Source: Nocardioides sp. (lineage in GTDB: Bacteria > Actinomycetota > Actinomycetes > Propionibacteriales > Nocardioidaceae). Taken from it: a stretch of DNA of 64,000 bases. The DNA lies in the NCBI GenBank assembly GCA_002729525.1, contig PBYI01000009.1:124001-188000 (forward strand). The letters run 5' to 3'. The first letter of the stretch is position 1. Each line of letters opens with the position of its first letter. Position numbers and translations under genes: made by a program. Of this stretch, positions 1 through 9,750 are shown piece by piece. Below the pieces are notes generated by a model. It was not told where the DNA came from. It did not search any database and saw only the letters and a list, made by a program, of their open reading frames with translations.

Positions 1-2
1 CC

Positions 3-1457
3 GACAACGACCCGCTCGGCAGCCAGGCCCCCCTCTTCTACGGGCCGATCCAGCAGGGCAAGGACGGCTGGAACTCCGCCTTCTTCTGCGGCTCCAACGC
101 CGTCATCCGCCGCGAGGCGCTGATGCAGCTCGGGATCTCGCGCTACGCCCAGGAGACCGCGGACGGCGTACGCCGGGCGCTGCGGGCGTCGAAGAAGGTC
201 GTCGAGGCCGCGCAGGCCGACCTCGGGCCGGACGAGCAGCACGTGCGCGAGGCGCTCGACTCGATCCTCTACGACCTCGGCCGGGCGAAGCGCTCGCTCG
301 ACCGGGGCGACGCCCTGTTCGACGTCACCTACCAGTTCCAGCAGCGGCTGGCCGACGTACGACGCCAGCTCGTCGCCGCCGACCTCAGTGCCCTCCAGGC
401 CGACCTCGCCGTCATCGCCGACCTCGAGGGCGGGCTGATCGAGCTCGACGCGGAGTTCGCGGCCGACGCCGGAGCCGACGACGCCGGGGGCGTGCGGGCC
501 GGCGACAGCGTGCCGGTGCTCTCCGACGTGGCCATCGAGCAGCTCGCCGGGCGCGACTGGTCGCCGCTCGGCGCGGTCCAGAGCGTGATGACCCTGGTGT
601 CGGCCGTCGACGTCGACCGGGCCGGCGAGGCGCAGCCGATCATGCCGCTGGCCACGATCTCGGTCACCGAGGACATGGCGACCTGCATGCGCCTGCACGG
701 CCTCGGCTGGCGCACGGCGTACCACGACGAGATCCTCGCGATCGGGCTCGCGCCGGAGGACCTGCCCACGATGCTCACCCAGCGGCTGCGCTGGGCGCAG
801 GGCACCGTGCAGGTGATGTTCCGGGAGAACCCCCTCCTGCAGCGTCGACTGCGGTGGACCCAGCGGCTGATGTACTTCTCGACGATGTGGAGCTACCTGT
901 CCGGCTTTGCCGCGTTGGTCTACATCGCCGCACCCGTCGTCTACCTCACGGTCGGCGTGCTGCCGGTCCAGGCGTTCAGCGGCGACTTCTTCATCCGCCT
1001 CGTTCCGTTCCTGGTGCTCAACCAGCTCCTGTTCTGGGTGGTGGCCGACGGGAGACCGACGTGGCGCGGCCAGCAGTACTCCCTCGCGCTGTTCCCGGTG
1101 TGGATCAAGTCCTTCACCTCGGCGTTCGGCAACGTCTTCCTCGGCCGCGACCTCGACTTCGCGGTCACTCCCAAGACCGGGCGCACCGACGAGCGGCTGC
1201 GTTGGGACCTCGTCCGCCCGCAGCTGTGGGCGATGGGCGCGCTCGTCGCCGCCGCCGTCATCGGCGTCGTCCGGCTCGCCGTCGGCCAGGCCACCTGGCT
1301 GGGCGCCGGCGTCAACCTGATCTGGGTCGTCTTCGACCTGGTCATCTTCTCGGTGGTCGTGCAGGCCGTCCGCTACCGAGGATTCACCCCGGCCACCGAC
1401 CCAGCCATCGACCCGGCCACCGTGCCCGAGGTCGCTCGAGGAGGAGCATCGTCATGA
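3..1457 (+). CDS. Cellulose-synthase-like family 2 glycosyltransferase (5' end outside window)
   Basis: C-terminal part of a membrane GT2 that would polymerise a surface or exopolysaccharide from nucleotide sugars. The frame is open from base 3 with no start in the window. Visible hallmarks are FFCGSNAVIRREAL near base 84, the TEDM catalytic motif near base 670, and the QxxRW motif (QRLRW) near base 780. Several membrane helices follow (about 870-1045 and 1230-1365). Oddly, about 150-170 mostly helical, charged residues (about bases 140-620, coiled-coil-like) lie between the FFCGSN and TEDM motifs, which normally sit close together. Its stop overlaps the STAS gene start (ATGA), so it heads a coupled operon. 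Polymer and sugar donor cannot be told from sequence. Confidence 0.88.
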   Translation, partial: DNDPLGSQAPLFYGPIQQGKDGWNSAFFCGSNAVIRREALMQLGISRYAQETADGVRRALRASKKVVEAAQADLGPDEQHVREALDSILYDLGRAKRSLDRGDALFDVTYQFQQRLADVRRQLVAADLSALQADLAVIADLEGGLIELDAEFAADAGADDAGGVRAGDSVPVLSDVAIEQLAGRDWSPLGAVQSVMTLVSAVDVDRAGEAQPIMPLATISVTEDMATCMRLHGLGWRTAYHDEILAIGLAPEDLPTMLTQRLRWAQGTVQVMFRENPLLQRRLRWTQRLMYFSTMWSYLSGFAALVYIAAPVVYLTVGVLPVQAFSGDFFIRLVPFLVLNQLLFWVVADGRPTWRGQQYSLALFPVWIKSFTSAFGNVFLGRDLDFAVTPKTGRTDERLRWDLVRPQLWAMGALVAAAVIGVVRLAVGQATWLGAGVNLIWVVFDLVIFSVVVQAVRYRGFTPATDPAIDPATVPEVARGGASS

Positions 1458-1789
1458 TCGAGATCGACGTCGAGAAGCGCACCGGCGGGATCGGTGTGGT
1501 GCGGCCGCACGGGCGGCTCAACATGGTGGCCGCCCGCCAGCTGCGCGAGGTGCTCGGCGAGGTGGTCGCCGGGGGCGTCACCCGGGTCGTGGTCGACCTC
1601 GGCGAGACGTCGTTCCTCGACTCCTCCGGGCTCGGCGCGATCATCGCCGGCCTCAAGACCGCCCGGCAGGCCGGCGGAGACCTCCGGATCGCCCGGCCCA
1701 CGCCGGCGGTGGTGACGGTGCTCGAGCTGACCAACATGGACCGGGTGCTGCGGCCCCGCGACACCGTCGACGGGGCCTACGATGCCTGA
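1454..1789 (+). CDS. STAS-domain anti-sigma factor antagonist
   Basis: Small STAS protein (111 aa) of the SpoIIAA/RsbV type, which binds an anti-sigma kinase when unphosphorylated. The switch motif FLDSSGLGAI near base 1615 contains the serine normally phosphorylated by the partner kinase. The start is the ATG overlapping the glycosyltransferase stop; the end overlaps the start of the ATPase gene. The pairing with the next gene indicates a partner-switching module, and its place inside a polysaccharide operon suggests control of polymer synthesis or of a stress regulon (inference). Confidence 0.9.
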   Translation: MIEIDVEKRTGGIGVVRPHGRLNMVAARQLREVLGEVVAGGVTRVVVDLGETSFLDSSGLGAIIAGLKTARQAGGDLRIARPTPAVVTVLELTNMDRVLRPRDTVDGAYDA

Positions 1790-2210
1790 CCCCCGCGAGC
1801 TCGACCTCGACCTGGCGGCCGTGCCCGAGTCGGTCGACGCCGCGCAGGAGGCGCTCGCCGCGCTGTGGGACCAGGTGCCCGACCTTGAGTCCGGGGTCCA
1901 GCTGCGCTTCGAGCTCGCGCTCGTGGAGATCCTGGCCAACATCGTCGAGCACGCCTACGAGGCCGACACCGAGCCGCACGTACGCCGCCTGGCGATGCGC
2001 GTGACCGTCTCCGACGAGGCCTTGGTCGGCGAGCTCTCCGACAACGGCCAGCCCGCCTCGCTCGACTTGAGCGACGTCAGCCTGCCCGACGACCTCGCCG
2101 AGTCCGGACGCGGCCTGGCGATGGCCAGCAGCGCGCTGGACCGGCTCGACTACTCCCGCGACGACGGACGGAACCGGTGGCACCTGGAGTGCCGTCGCCG
2201 CACGACGTGA
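1782..2210 (+). CDS. RsbW-like anti-sigma serine kinase (HATPase_c)
   Basis: GHKL-fold ATPase of 142 aa. The N-box (EILANIVEHAY), G1 box (DNGQ) and G2 box (SGRGLAM) are all visible, so ATP binding and kinase activity are plausible. In this family the kinase phosphorylates its STAS partner, encoded just upstream with an 8-bp overlap, and may sequester a sigma factor. No sigma-factor gene is in the window, so the target is unknown. Its TGA overlaps the GTG of the next gene. Confidence 0.88.
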   Translation: MPDPRELDLDLAAVPESVDAAQEALAALWDQVPDLESGVQLRFELALVEILANIVEHAYEADTEPHVRRLAMRVTVSDEALVGELSDNGQPASLDLSDVSLPDDLAESGRGLAMASSALDRLDYSRDDGRNRWHLECRRRTT

Positions 2211-4792
2211 CCCCTCCCCGCCGGACCCGCTCCCTCCTCGGCACCCTCGTCCCCGCGCTGCTCGGGGTGGCGCTGGTGGTCGGCCTCGCCCTCGGCGCGA
2301 CCGGACCGACCGTCCCGGTGACCGCCGCCGAGGCGCCTCCCGGCCCGGACGCGTGCCTCACCGCGTCGGTGCCGCCCGAGCCCTCGTCGTCCTCCGTGGC
2401 CGCCGCAGCACTGGAGCCGACGGTCCCGCCGCCGGGCTCGGCGTGGTTCGGGCCCGGGCTCGACTGGTCGGGGGACCTCCCGGCCGACTACGTCGACCGG
2501 CTCGGCGCCGTGCCGTCGCTGTTCTCGCACCGGGTCTCCTACCCGCTCGACGAGGGTGCTCGGGGCTCGCTGGTCGACCTGGCCGGCCAGGTCGCCTCGC
2601 AGGGCGCGGTGGCGGTCCTCGACGTCGAGCCCCAGGTCGACCTCGCGTCGCTCACCCGCGACGACGCCGACCAGCTGGCCGCGGTGCTGGAGTGCCTGCA
2701 CGGCTCGCTCGGGACGACGTGGCTGGTGCGGTTCGGACCCGAGATGAACGGCTCCTGGACCCGCTGGGGCCAGCAGCCCACGGCGTACGTCGAGGCGTTC
2801 GGGGTGGTCTCCGAGGCTCTGCACGCGGCCGGAGACGGTACGGCGGCGGTCTGGTCCCCGGTCTACGGCTCGGGCTACCCGTTCGGCGCGGCGTACGGCG
2901 ACGTCTCGCCGACCCGCGACCGCGAGGTCGACGCGCTCGACACCGACGGCAGCGGCGACGTCGACGAGGGCGACGACCCCTACGGTCCCTACTGGCCGGG
3001 CGACGACACCGTCGACTGGGTCGGGATGACGCTCTACTACTTCGGCACCGACCAGCGCGAGGAGGACAACGACCTCGACCCGTCCGGGGACGTGCTCCCG
3101 CCCGACGAGCAGGACGTCACCGGCTTCGCCACCAACACCGTGCCTCCGGCCACCGCACTGGAGGACCGGCTGGCCGACCGGTTCGGCTACGACGAGACCA
3201 CCGCCGAGGAGCGGCGCTCGTTCTACGAGCGGTTCGCCGAGGAGTTCGACAAGCGGTTCCTGATGGAGACCGCCGCGCTCTACCAGCCCGACGCCGAGGG
3301 CGACGATGAGGTGGAGATCAAGGAGGCCTGGCGCGACCAGGTGCTCGCCTCGCTCGACTCCCATCCGCTCGTCGCGGCTGTGTCGTGGCTGGAGCAGAGC
3401 CGCTCCGAGCCGGAGGCCGGAGACGCCGTCGTCGACTGGCGGATGACCGAGGACCCCGGCCTCGCCGACGGGCTGCGCACTGCGCTGGAGTCCGCGCCGA
3501 TCGTGCTCGGACCGGTCAACCCGGTGGTGCCGCTGTCCGACGTCGCGGCCACCGACACCGGCCCGGACCCCGTGGCAGAGGCCTACCTGCCCGCCCCCGC
3601 GTCCCCGGACGACGACACCGCCCGGGTGCTGGGCGTCGGGGTGGCGTTGGTGGTGCTGCTGATGCTGCTGGCCCAGCTCGCCGGTCGCGTGCGTCCGGCC
3701 TGGCGTGCCTCGGCGCCGGACGACGCCCCGGTCGAGGTCGCGCTCGGGCTGCTGGTCCTGGTGACGGTCGCGGTCTCGGTGGCCGCGGTCGGCACGGGCG
3801 ACCTCGCGGGCGCGTCCACCGTCGTCGGCGTCGTCCTCTCCCCCGTCGTGCTGGCCGTGCTGGCCGGTGCCGCCACCGCGCTCCGGCTCCGGGAGGCCGC
3901 TGAGCGGCTGGGCGGCTGGGCGGCCGCGGTGCTCGGCTGGCGCCGTGCCGTCGCGGCGTACGTCGGTCTGCTCGGGGTGGCGCTGCTCGTCCGGCTGCTG
4001 CTGCTGGTGCCGTGGCTCGACGGCGCCGGTCTGACGTCGGTGGCCGACGACGGGCGGGTGGTCGACCTGTACCCGGAGGCCGCACGGCTGCTCGACTACC
4101 CGCCGCCGGAGTACGCCGTCGAGGCGCTGCTGCGCCTCGGGATCGGCCCGGCGGTGCCCATGGTGGCCGGCCTGCTCGTGGTGCTGCTGCTCGTGGCACC
4201 CGTGCTGGCGCTGCTGCTGGCGCGCGGCTGGTGGTGGGCGGTCCTGGCGCTGTCGCTGGCGTCGTACGCCGTGGGGGTGCTGGTGGCGCCGTCGGCGGTG
4301 GGTCCGCTCTTCGCGGACGCGCACCCGCTGCTGGTCTGGCAGCTGCCGTTCGTGCTGGGCCTCCTCGCCGCCTACCGGCCGGTACGCGTGCCGGGCGCGC
4401 TGCTGCTGGGCGTCGCGGTGGTGTGGGCCGGCGCGCTCGCCGCCGTCGCCGTGGCCGTGCCCGACGTGCTGGTCGACCTGCTCGACCCGCGGCGTCCGGG
4501 CCCGGTGCCGGTCGTGACCGCGCTCGTCGTGGCGGGCTCGCTCGTCGCGGGTGTCCGTGCCTGCTGGCGTCCGGTCGACGTCGCCCTGGGCCCGGTGCTC
4601 GTGCCGCTGGGCCGGGCCTGGCTGCCCGCGCTGGTGCTGCTGCCGGTCTGGGTGCTGCTGGCCGTCTCGCTCCCCGACGTGGTGCCGGGCAGCGACACGG
4701 TCCTCGCGGTCACCGCGGCGCTGCTCGTCGCCGGCCTCACCTGGGTCACGGCCCGGGTCGCGCTCCGCAGGCGGGCCGCTCCCGCCGGCTGA
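2207..4792 (+). CDS. Secreted GH26-like glycoside hydrolase fused to a multi-TM (OpgC-like) domain
   Basis: About 861 aa from a GTG overlapping the upstream stop (GTGA); an ATG at 2177 is in frame but lies deep inside the previous gene. A signal peptide or N-anchor (residues 8-35) is followed by an extracellular (beta/alpha)8-like domain. RFGPEMNGSW (near base 2733) and RFLMETAALYQ (near base 3255) look like the GH26 acid/base and nucleophile motifs. An EF-hand-type calcium loop (DTDGSGDVDEGD, near base 2940) lies within this domain. From about base 3620 there are roughly ten membrane helices, with a WQLPFVLGLLAAYRP stretch recalling OpgC or acyltransferase-3 proteins. It probably trims or modifies the polymer made by the upstream transferase. 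The GH26 call is firmer than the C-terminal one. Confidence 0.78.
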   Translation: MTPPRRTRSLLGTLVPALLGVALVVGLALGATGPTVPVTAAEAPPGPDACLTASVPPEPSSSSVAAAALEPTVPPPGSAWFGPGLDWSGDLPADYVDRLGAVPSLFSHRVSYPLDEGARGSLVDLAGQVASQGAVAVLDVEPQVDLASLTRDDADQLAAVLECLHGSLGTTWLVRFGPEMNGSWTRWGQQPTAYVEAFGVVSEALHAAGDGTAAVWSPVYGSGYPFGAAYGDVSPTRDREVDALDTDGSGDVDEGDDPYGPYWPGDDTVDWVGMTLYYFGTDQREEDNDLDPSGDVLPPDEQDVTGFATNTVPPATALEDRLADRFGYDETTAEERRSFYERFAEEFDKRFLMETAALYQPDAEGDDEVEIKEAWRDQVLASLDSHPLVAAVSWLEQSRSEPEAGDAVVDWRMTEDPGLADGLRTALESAPIVLGPVNPVVPLSDVAATDTGPDPVAEAYLPAPASPDDDTARVLGVGVALVVLLMLLAQLAGRVRPAWRASAPDDAPVEVALGLLVLVTVAVSVAAVGTGDLAGASTVVGVVLSPVVLAVLAGAATALRLREAAERLGGWAAAVLGWRRAVAAYVGLLGVALLVRLLLLVPWLDGAGLTSVADDGRVVDLYPEAARLLDYPPPEYAVEALLRLGIGPAVPMVAGLLVVLLLVAPVLALLLARGWWWAVLALSLASYAVGVLVAPSAVGPLFADAHPLLVWQLPFVLGLLAAYRPVRVPGALLLGVAVVWAGALAAVAVAVPDVLVDLLDPRRPGPVPVVTALVVAGSLVAGVRACWRPVDVALGPVLVPLGRAWLPALVLLPVWVLLAVSLPDVVPGSDTVLAVTAALLVAGLTWVTARVALRRRAAPAG

Positions 4793-4807
4793 CCGGGCCG
4801 GCAGGTC

Positions 4808-6940
4808 CTACTTCGTCGCCTCCATCATCTGGCGCAGCTCCTTCTTCAGGTCGCCGATCTCGTCGCGCAGGCGCGCGGCGACCTCGAACTGCAGCTCGGC
4901 AGCGGCGGTGCGCATCTGGTCGGTGAGCTCCTGGATCAGCTCGGCGAGCTCCGACGACGGCAGCCCGGCGACATCCTTCGCCTGCGTGGACGCGGCGCCC
5001 GACGCGAGCGCCGGGACGGGCTGACCCTGCTTGGGCTTCACGCCACCGGCACGGCCCTTCGCCTCGGTGCCGGCCCAGGTCTGCAGCAGCGCCTCGGTGT
5101 CCTCGGAGTCGCGGGCGAGCATCTCGGTGATGTCGGCGATCTTCTTGCGCAGCGGCTGCGGGTCGATGCCGTGCTCGGTGTTGTAGGCGATCTGCTTCTC
5201 GCGGCGACGGTTGGTCTCGTCGATCGCGGACTCCATCTGCGGGGTGATGGTGTCGGCGTACATGTGGACCTTGCCCGAGACGTTGCGGGCCGCACGTCCG
5301 ATGGTCTGGATCAGCGACTTGTCCGAGCGCAGGAAGCCCTGCTTGTCGGCGTCGAGGATCGACACCAGCGACACCTCGGGCAGGTCGAGGCCCTCACGGA
5401 GCAGGTTGATGCCGACGAGCACGTCGTACTCGCCCAGCCGCAGCTCGCGGAGCAGCTCGATCCGGCGCAGCGTGTCGACCTCGGAGTGCAGGTAGCGGGT
5501 GCGGATGCCGGCCTCGAGCAGGTAGTCGGTGAGGTCCTCGGACATCTTCTTGGTCAGTGTGGTCACCAGGACCCGCTCGTTCTTCTCGGTGCGCAGCCGG
5601 ATCTCGTGGATCAGGTCGTCGATCTGGCCCTTCGTCGGCTTCACGACCACCTCCGGGTCGATCAGCCCGGTCGGGCGGATGATCTGCTCGACGACGTCGC
5701 CGCCCGACTTGTCGAGCTCGTAGTCGCCCGGCGTCGCCGACAGGTAGATCGTCTGGCCGATCCGCTCCAGGAACTCCTCCCACCGCAGCGGCCGGTTGTC
5801 CATCGCACTCGGCAGCCGGAAGCCGTGCTCGACCAGGCTGCGCTTGCGGGACATGTCGCCCTCGTACATGCCGCCGATCTGCGGCACGGTCACGTGCGAC
5901 TCGTCGACGACCAGCACGAAGTCCTCGGGGAAGTAGTCGAGCAGCGTGTTGGGCGCCGAGCCGCGCGAGCGGCCGTCCATGTGCATCGAGTAGTTCTCGA
6001 TGCCCGAGCAGGAGCCGACCTGCCGCATCATCTCGACGTCGTACGTCGTGCGCATCCGCAGCCGCTGCGCCTCCAGCAGCTTGCCCTGCCGCTCGAACGT
6101 CGCCAGCTGCTCCTCCAGCTCGGCCTCGATGCCGGCGATCGCCCGCTCCATGCGGTCGTGACCGGCGACGTAGTGGCTGGCGGGGAAGACGTAGAGCTCG
6201 GTGTCGTCGGTGAGGACCTCGCCGGTGACGGCGTGCAGGGTCATCAGGCGCTCGATCTCGTCGCCGAAGAACTCGATCCGGACCGCGTGCTCCTCGTACA
6301 TCGGGAACACCTCGAGGGTGTCGCCGCGCACCCGGAACGTGCCGCGCTTGAAGTCCATGTCGTTGCGCGTGTACTGGATCTCGACGAGCCGGCGCAGGAT
6401 CGAGTCGCGGTCGTGCTCCTCACCGACGCGCAGCCGGATCATCCGGTCGACGTACTCCTGCGGGGTGCCCAGGCCGTAGATGCACGACACCGTGCTGACC
6501 ACGATCACGTCGCGCCGGGTCAGCAGCGAGTTGGTCGCCGAGTGCCGCAGCCGCTCGACCTCCTCGTTGATCGAGGAGTCCTTCTCGATGTAGGTGTCGG
6601 TCTGCGGGACGTAGGCCTCGGGCTGGTAGTAGTCGTAGTAGGAGACGAAGTACTCCACGGCGTTCTGCGGGTAGAGCTGGCGCAGCTCGTTGGCGAACTG
6701 CGCGGCCAGCGTCTTGTTGGGCTGGAGCACCAGGACCGGACGCTGGACCTGCTCGGCCACCCAGGCGACCGTCGCGGTCTTGCCGGTGCCGGTCGCGCCG
6801 AGCAGCACGACGTCCTGCTGGCCGCCGTCGATCCGCCTCGAGATCTCCGCGATCGCGGCCGGCTGGTCGCCCGACGGCTGGTAGTCGGACTCCACCTTGA
6901 ACGGGTGCACGCGGCGCTCGAGATCGGTGACTGGACGCAT
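4808..6940 (-). CDS. uvrB: Excinuclease ABC subunit UvrB
   Basis: DNA-damage-verifying helicase subunit of nucleotide excision repair, 710 aa, full length. It shows the Walker A motif GATGTGKT (residues about 47-54), the beta-hairpin region with [12 protein letters not shown] that inserts into DNA, helicase motifs V/VI ending QTIGRAARN, and a C-terminal UVR domain ([14 protein letters not shown]) that binds UvrC. The ATG start gives the usual N-terminus leading to [11 protein letters not shown]. It is convergent with the preceding operon, with only 15 bp between stops. Confidence 0.98.
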   Translation of the reverse strand: MRPVTDLERRVHPFKVESDYQPSGDQPAAIAEISRRIDGGQQDVVLLGATGTGKTATVAWVAEQVQRPVLVLQPNKTLAAQFANELRQLYPQNAVEYFVSYYDYYQPEAYVPQTDTYIEKDSSINEEVERLRHSATNSLLTRRDVIVVSTVSCIYGLGTPQEYVDRMIRLRVGEEHDRDSILRRLVEIQYTRNDMDFKRGTFRVRGDTLEVFPMYEEHAVRIEFFGDEIERLMTLHAVTGEVLTDDTELYVFPASHYVAGHDRMERAIAGIEAELEEQLATFERQGKLLEAQRLRMRTTYDVEMMRQVGSCSGIENYSMHMDGRSRGSAPNTLLDYFPEDFVLVVDESHVTVPQIGGMYEGDMSRKRSLVEHGFRLPSAMDNRPLRWEEFLERIGQTIYLSATPGDYELDKSGGDVVEQIIRPTGLIDPEVVVKPTKGQIDDLIHEIRLRTEKNERVLVTTLTKKMSEDLTDYLLEAGIRTRYLHSEVDTLRRIELLRELRLGEYDVLVGINLLREGLDLPEVSLVSILDADKQGFLRSDKSLIQTIGRAARNVSGKVHMYADTITPQMESAIDETNRRREKQIAYNTEHGIDPQPLRKKIADITEMLARDSEDTEALLQTWAGTEAKGRAGGVKPKQGQPVPALASGAASTQAKDVAGLPSSELAELIQELTDQMRTAAAELQFEVAARLRDEIGDLKKELRQMMEATK

Positions 6941-7008
6941 GCGTCGAGCCTACGGGCGAGCGCCGACAACGCCCCCGCCCGCGAGGGCGAGCAGGCGCTG
7001 CAGCCGCC

Positions 7009-8262
7009 CTACAGCAGCGGGCGCAGCGGCTGGAGGAACGCCTCGGTGAAGCGCCGGTGCACGTCGCGGGTCTCCCACTCGATGCTGGTGAGCAGCGCTG
7101 CGTTGCTCTCGTCGACGGTGAAGATCCGCTCGAGCTCGCCGGCGAGCCCGGCGTCGATGACCTCCACGTTGACCTCGTAGTTGCCCGACAGGCTGAGCCG
7201 GTCGATGTTGGCGGTGCCGACGGTCGACCAGGTGCCGTCGACGGTGGCGGTCTTCGCGTGCACCATCGCGCCGCGGAAGCGCAGGATCTTCACTCCGGCG
7301 TCCAGCATCTGCGAGTAGTAGCCGCGCGAGATCCAGTCGGCCACGACGTGGTTCGACTTCAGCGGCACCAGCAGCCGTACGTCGACGCCGCGGCGGGCGG
7401 CGTCCTTGAGCGCGTCGACGAAGTCCTGGTCGGGCAGGAAGTAGGCCTGGGTGATCCACACCCGCACGCTGGCCCGATTGATCGCCTCGAGGTACATCGC
7501 GCGGATCGGGAACATCCACAGCCGCGGCACGTTGCGGTGCACCCGGATCCGCGGCTCCCACGTCGACGCGGTCTCCAGCAGCAGCGGCCGCTCGCTGGCC
7601 CGGATCCGGCGGCGCCGGTGGAGGTTCCAGAAGTCGGCGAAGGTGCGCTTGAGGTCCCACACGCCCGGACCGGTGATCCGCACGTGCGTGTCGCGCCACT
7701 CGGTCTCGTAGGCCGTCCCGATGTTGTAGCCGCCGACGAACGCGACGGCGTCGTCCACGACGAGGATCTTGCGGTGGTCGCGGCCGTAGCGGCGCAGCGC
7801 GAAGAAGCGCCAGCCGGCGGAGTAGACGGGGTAGCGCAGCACCTTCATCGACGCCGGGAAGCGCTTGAACCGCGGCGACACCACGAGGTTGGCGAACCCG
7901 TCGTAGATGCAGTAGACCTCCACGCCCCGGTCGGCGGCGTCGGCGAGTGCCTTCTTGAACCGCTCCCCCGCGGCGTCGCCCTTCCAGATGTAGGTCTCGA
8001 AGAGGATCTGCCGCTCGGCCCCCTCGATGGCCGTCAGCATGTCGGCGTACAGGTCGCGACCGTAGGTGTACGTCGTGACGGTGCCCTCGCCGACGTCGAC
8101 GGTGCGCGGGTCGTCGTGCGGGAACGGCTTGGGCTTCTTGCCGCGGCGCCGGTAGGAGTCGACGAGCGACATCAGCACCGCGAGCAGCACCTGGAGCCCG
8201 AGCACGACCAGCAGGGTGCGGCGCACCGCACCGGTCACCCGCTCGACCCTCGACCTCGCCAC
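7009..8262 (-). CDS. cls: Phospholipase D-family protein, cardiolipin-synthase-like
   Basis: 417 aa with one N-terminal membrane helix (residues about 13-35) and two PLD domains. Both HKD motifs are present: HRKILVVDD (near base 7760) and HAKTATVDG (near base 7255). The layout fits bacterial cardiolipin synthases that condense phosphatidylglycerol at the membrane, but other PLD-family phosphotransferases have the same outline. Monocistronic by appearance. Confidence 0.85.
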   Translation of the reverse strand: MARSRVERVTGAVRRTLLVVLGLQVLLAVLMSLVDSYRRRGKKPKPFPHDDPRTVDVGEGTVTTYTYGRDLYADMLTAIEGAERQILFETYIWKGDAAGERFKKALADAADRGVEVYCIYDGFANLVVSPRFKRFPASMKVLRYPVYSAGWRFFALRRYGRDHRKILVVDDAVAFVGGYNIGTAYETEWRDTHVRITGPGVWDLKRTFADFWNLHRRRRIRASERPLLLETASTWEPRIRVHRNVPRLWMFPIRAMYLEAINRASVRVWITQAYFLPDQDFVDALKDAARRGVDVRLLVPLKSNHVVADWISRGYYSQMLDAGVKILRFRGAMVHAKTATVDGTWSTVGTANIDRLSLSGNYEVNVEVIDAGLAGELERIFTVDESNAALLTSIEWETRDVHRRFTEAFLQPLRPLL

Positions 8263-8356
8263 AGCGGCAATCTATCGACCGCGCGTCCGGTTTCTCACAC
8301 GCCGCCCCGCGAGACGCCGGCCGCCCGCGCCCGCCGGGCGGGGTTCAATCGCGGAC

Positions 8357-9568
8357 GTGCCCCTCCCCAACTCCCTCGACCCCGCCACCCGTCCGCGTCC
8401 CGTGGGCGTCGGGCGGCGCTGGGCGATGCTCGTCGCGAGCACGCTGGGGCAGTCGTCGGCGGCGGTGATGATGCACGGCGCGGCGTTCCTGATCCCGACC
8501 CTGCACGACCGTGAGGGGCTCTCGCTGGCCCAGGCGGGCGTGGTCGCGGCGATGCCCACGATCGGTGTGATGCTGACGTTGGTCGCGTGGGGCGCGGTCG
8601 CCGACCACCGGGGTGAGCGGCTGGCGATGCTGGCCGGCCTGGGGGGCGCGACGGTCGCCGGCGCGGTGGGTGCGCTCGGGGGCGGTCTGGTGTGGCTGTC
8701 CGTGGCGCTCCTGCTCGGCGGCGCGTTCGCCGCCGCCACCAACTCGGCCAGCGGCCGGGTGGTGGTCGGCTGGTTCCCGCCGGAGCGGCGCGGCCTTGCG
8801 ATGGGCATCCGGCAGATGGGTCAGCCGGTCGGTGTCGGCATCGCGGCCGTCGCGGTCGCCGTCACCGCTGAGCAGTACGGCGTGCACGCCGCGCTGTGGG
8901 TGCCCACGATCGCCACGGGGCTGTCGTTCCTGGTGGTCGCCCTGGTGGTACTCGACCCGCCACGCCCCGAGCGCACCGCCGTGCACGGCGCGAACCCCTA
9001 CCGGGCCGACCGGTTCCTGGCCCGGGTGCACGGGGTGTCGGTGCTGCTGGTGGTGCCGCAGTTCGTGGTGTGGACGTTCGCGCTGGTGTGGCTGGTGCAG
9101 GACCGCGGCTGGTCCGCCGCGGCCGCCGGCACCCTGGTCGGGCTGGCCCAGGTCGGCGGGGCGCTCGGTCGGATCGCGGCCGGTCAGCTCAGCGACGTGG
9201 TCGCCTCGCGGATGCGTCCGCTGCGCTGGGTGGCCGTCGCCGCCGGCGTGACCATGCTGGTGCTCGGCGTGACCGCCGGCGTCGGGTGGTGGGTCGCCGT
9301 ACCGCTCATGGTGCTCGCGACCGTGCTCACCGTCGCCGACAACGGGCTCGCGTTCACGGCGGTCGCCGAGCGTGCCGGTCCGTTCTGGTCGGGTCGCGCG
9401 TTGGGCGTGCAGAACACCGCGCAGTTCCTCACCAGCTCGCTGGTGCCACCGCTGGGCGGGCTGGCCGTCACGCACGGCGGGTACGCCGCGACGTTCGGCG
9501 TCGCGGCGCTCTTCCCGGCGGTGGCGATCGCTCTGGTGCCCGTGCGCCGCGAGCGCGCGCTCTCCTGA
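8357..9568 (+). CDS. MFS transporter
   Basis: About 403 aa with 12 predicted membrane helices in two six-helix halves. The loop-2 motif is GAVADHRGERLAML and the equivalent second-half motif is GQLSDVVASRMRPL, as in major-facilitator secondary transporters. The GTG at 8357 is preferred because upstream in-frame sequence is basic, low-complexity and overlaps the promoter of the divergent cls gene. Substrate unknown. Confidence 0.85.
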   Translation: MPLPNSLDPATRPRPVGVGRRWAMLVASTLGQSSAAVMMHGAAFLIPTLHDREGLSLAQAGVVAAMPTIGVMLTLVAWGAVADHRGERLAMLAGLGGATVAGAVGALGGGLVWLSVALLLGGAFAAATNSASGRVVVGWFPPERRGLAMGIRQMGQPVGVGIAAVAVAVTAEQYGVHAALWVPTIATGLSFLVVALVVLDPPRPERTAVHGANPYRADRFLARVHGVSVLLVVPQFVVWTFALVWLVQDRGWSAAAAGTLVGLAQVGGALGRIAAGQLSDVVASRMRPLRWVAVAAGVTMLVLGVTAGVGWWVAVPLMVLATVLTVADNGLAFTAVAERAGPFWSGRALGVQNTAQFLTSSLVPPLGGLAVTHGGYAATFGVAALFPAVAIALVPVRRERALS

Positions 9569-9570
9569 CC

Positions 9571-9690
9571 CCGGTCGTCGGGCAGCCCCCGGAGCACCCG
9601 CCCGGTCGTCGGGCAGCCGCCGGAGCACCCGCCCGGTCGTCGAGTAGGCAGCGGAGCGACGCAGGAGCGCAGCGGCCGTATCGAGACGCC
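9571..9690. repeat. Tandem 31-bp units leading into a dispersed GGTCGTCGAGTAGG-type repeat
   Basis: Two near-identical 31-bp units (9571-9601, 9602-9632) begin CCGGTCGTCGGGCAGC and differ at one base. A third unit (from 9633) begins CCGGTCGTCGAGTAGG and diverges into a segment ending GTATCGAGACGCC. The GGTCGTCGAGTAG...GTATCGAGAC pattern resembles the dispersed intergenic imperfect palindromes seen in Nocardioides-like genomes. A related CCGGTCGTCGGGCGCCCG sequence forms the hairpin at 21354-21392. Confidence 0.6.
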
Positions 9691-9750
9691 GCGAGACGAG
9701 CTCCGAGCGCGACCACGACAGATCGAAGAACCCACGGGGACGCCCGCAAA

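Noticed and set aside
2150..4324. 724-aa minus-strand ORF
   Set aside because: His/Arg/Gln-rich low-complexity translation antisense to the GH26-like gene; a codon-bias shadow.
5171..7180. 669-aa plus-strand ORF
   Set aside because: Entirely antisense to uvrB; Val/Asp/His-rich shadow without domains.
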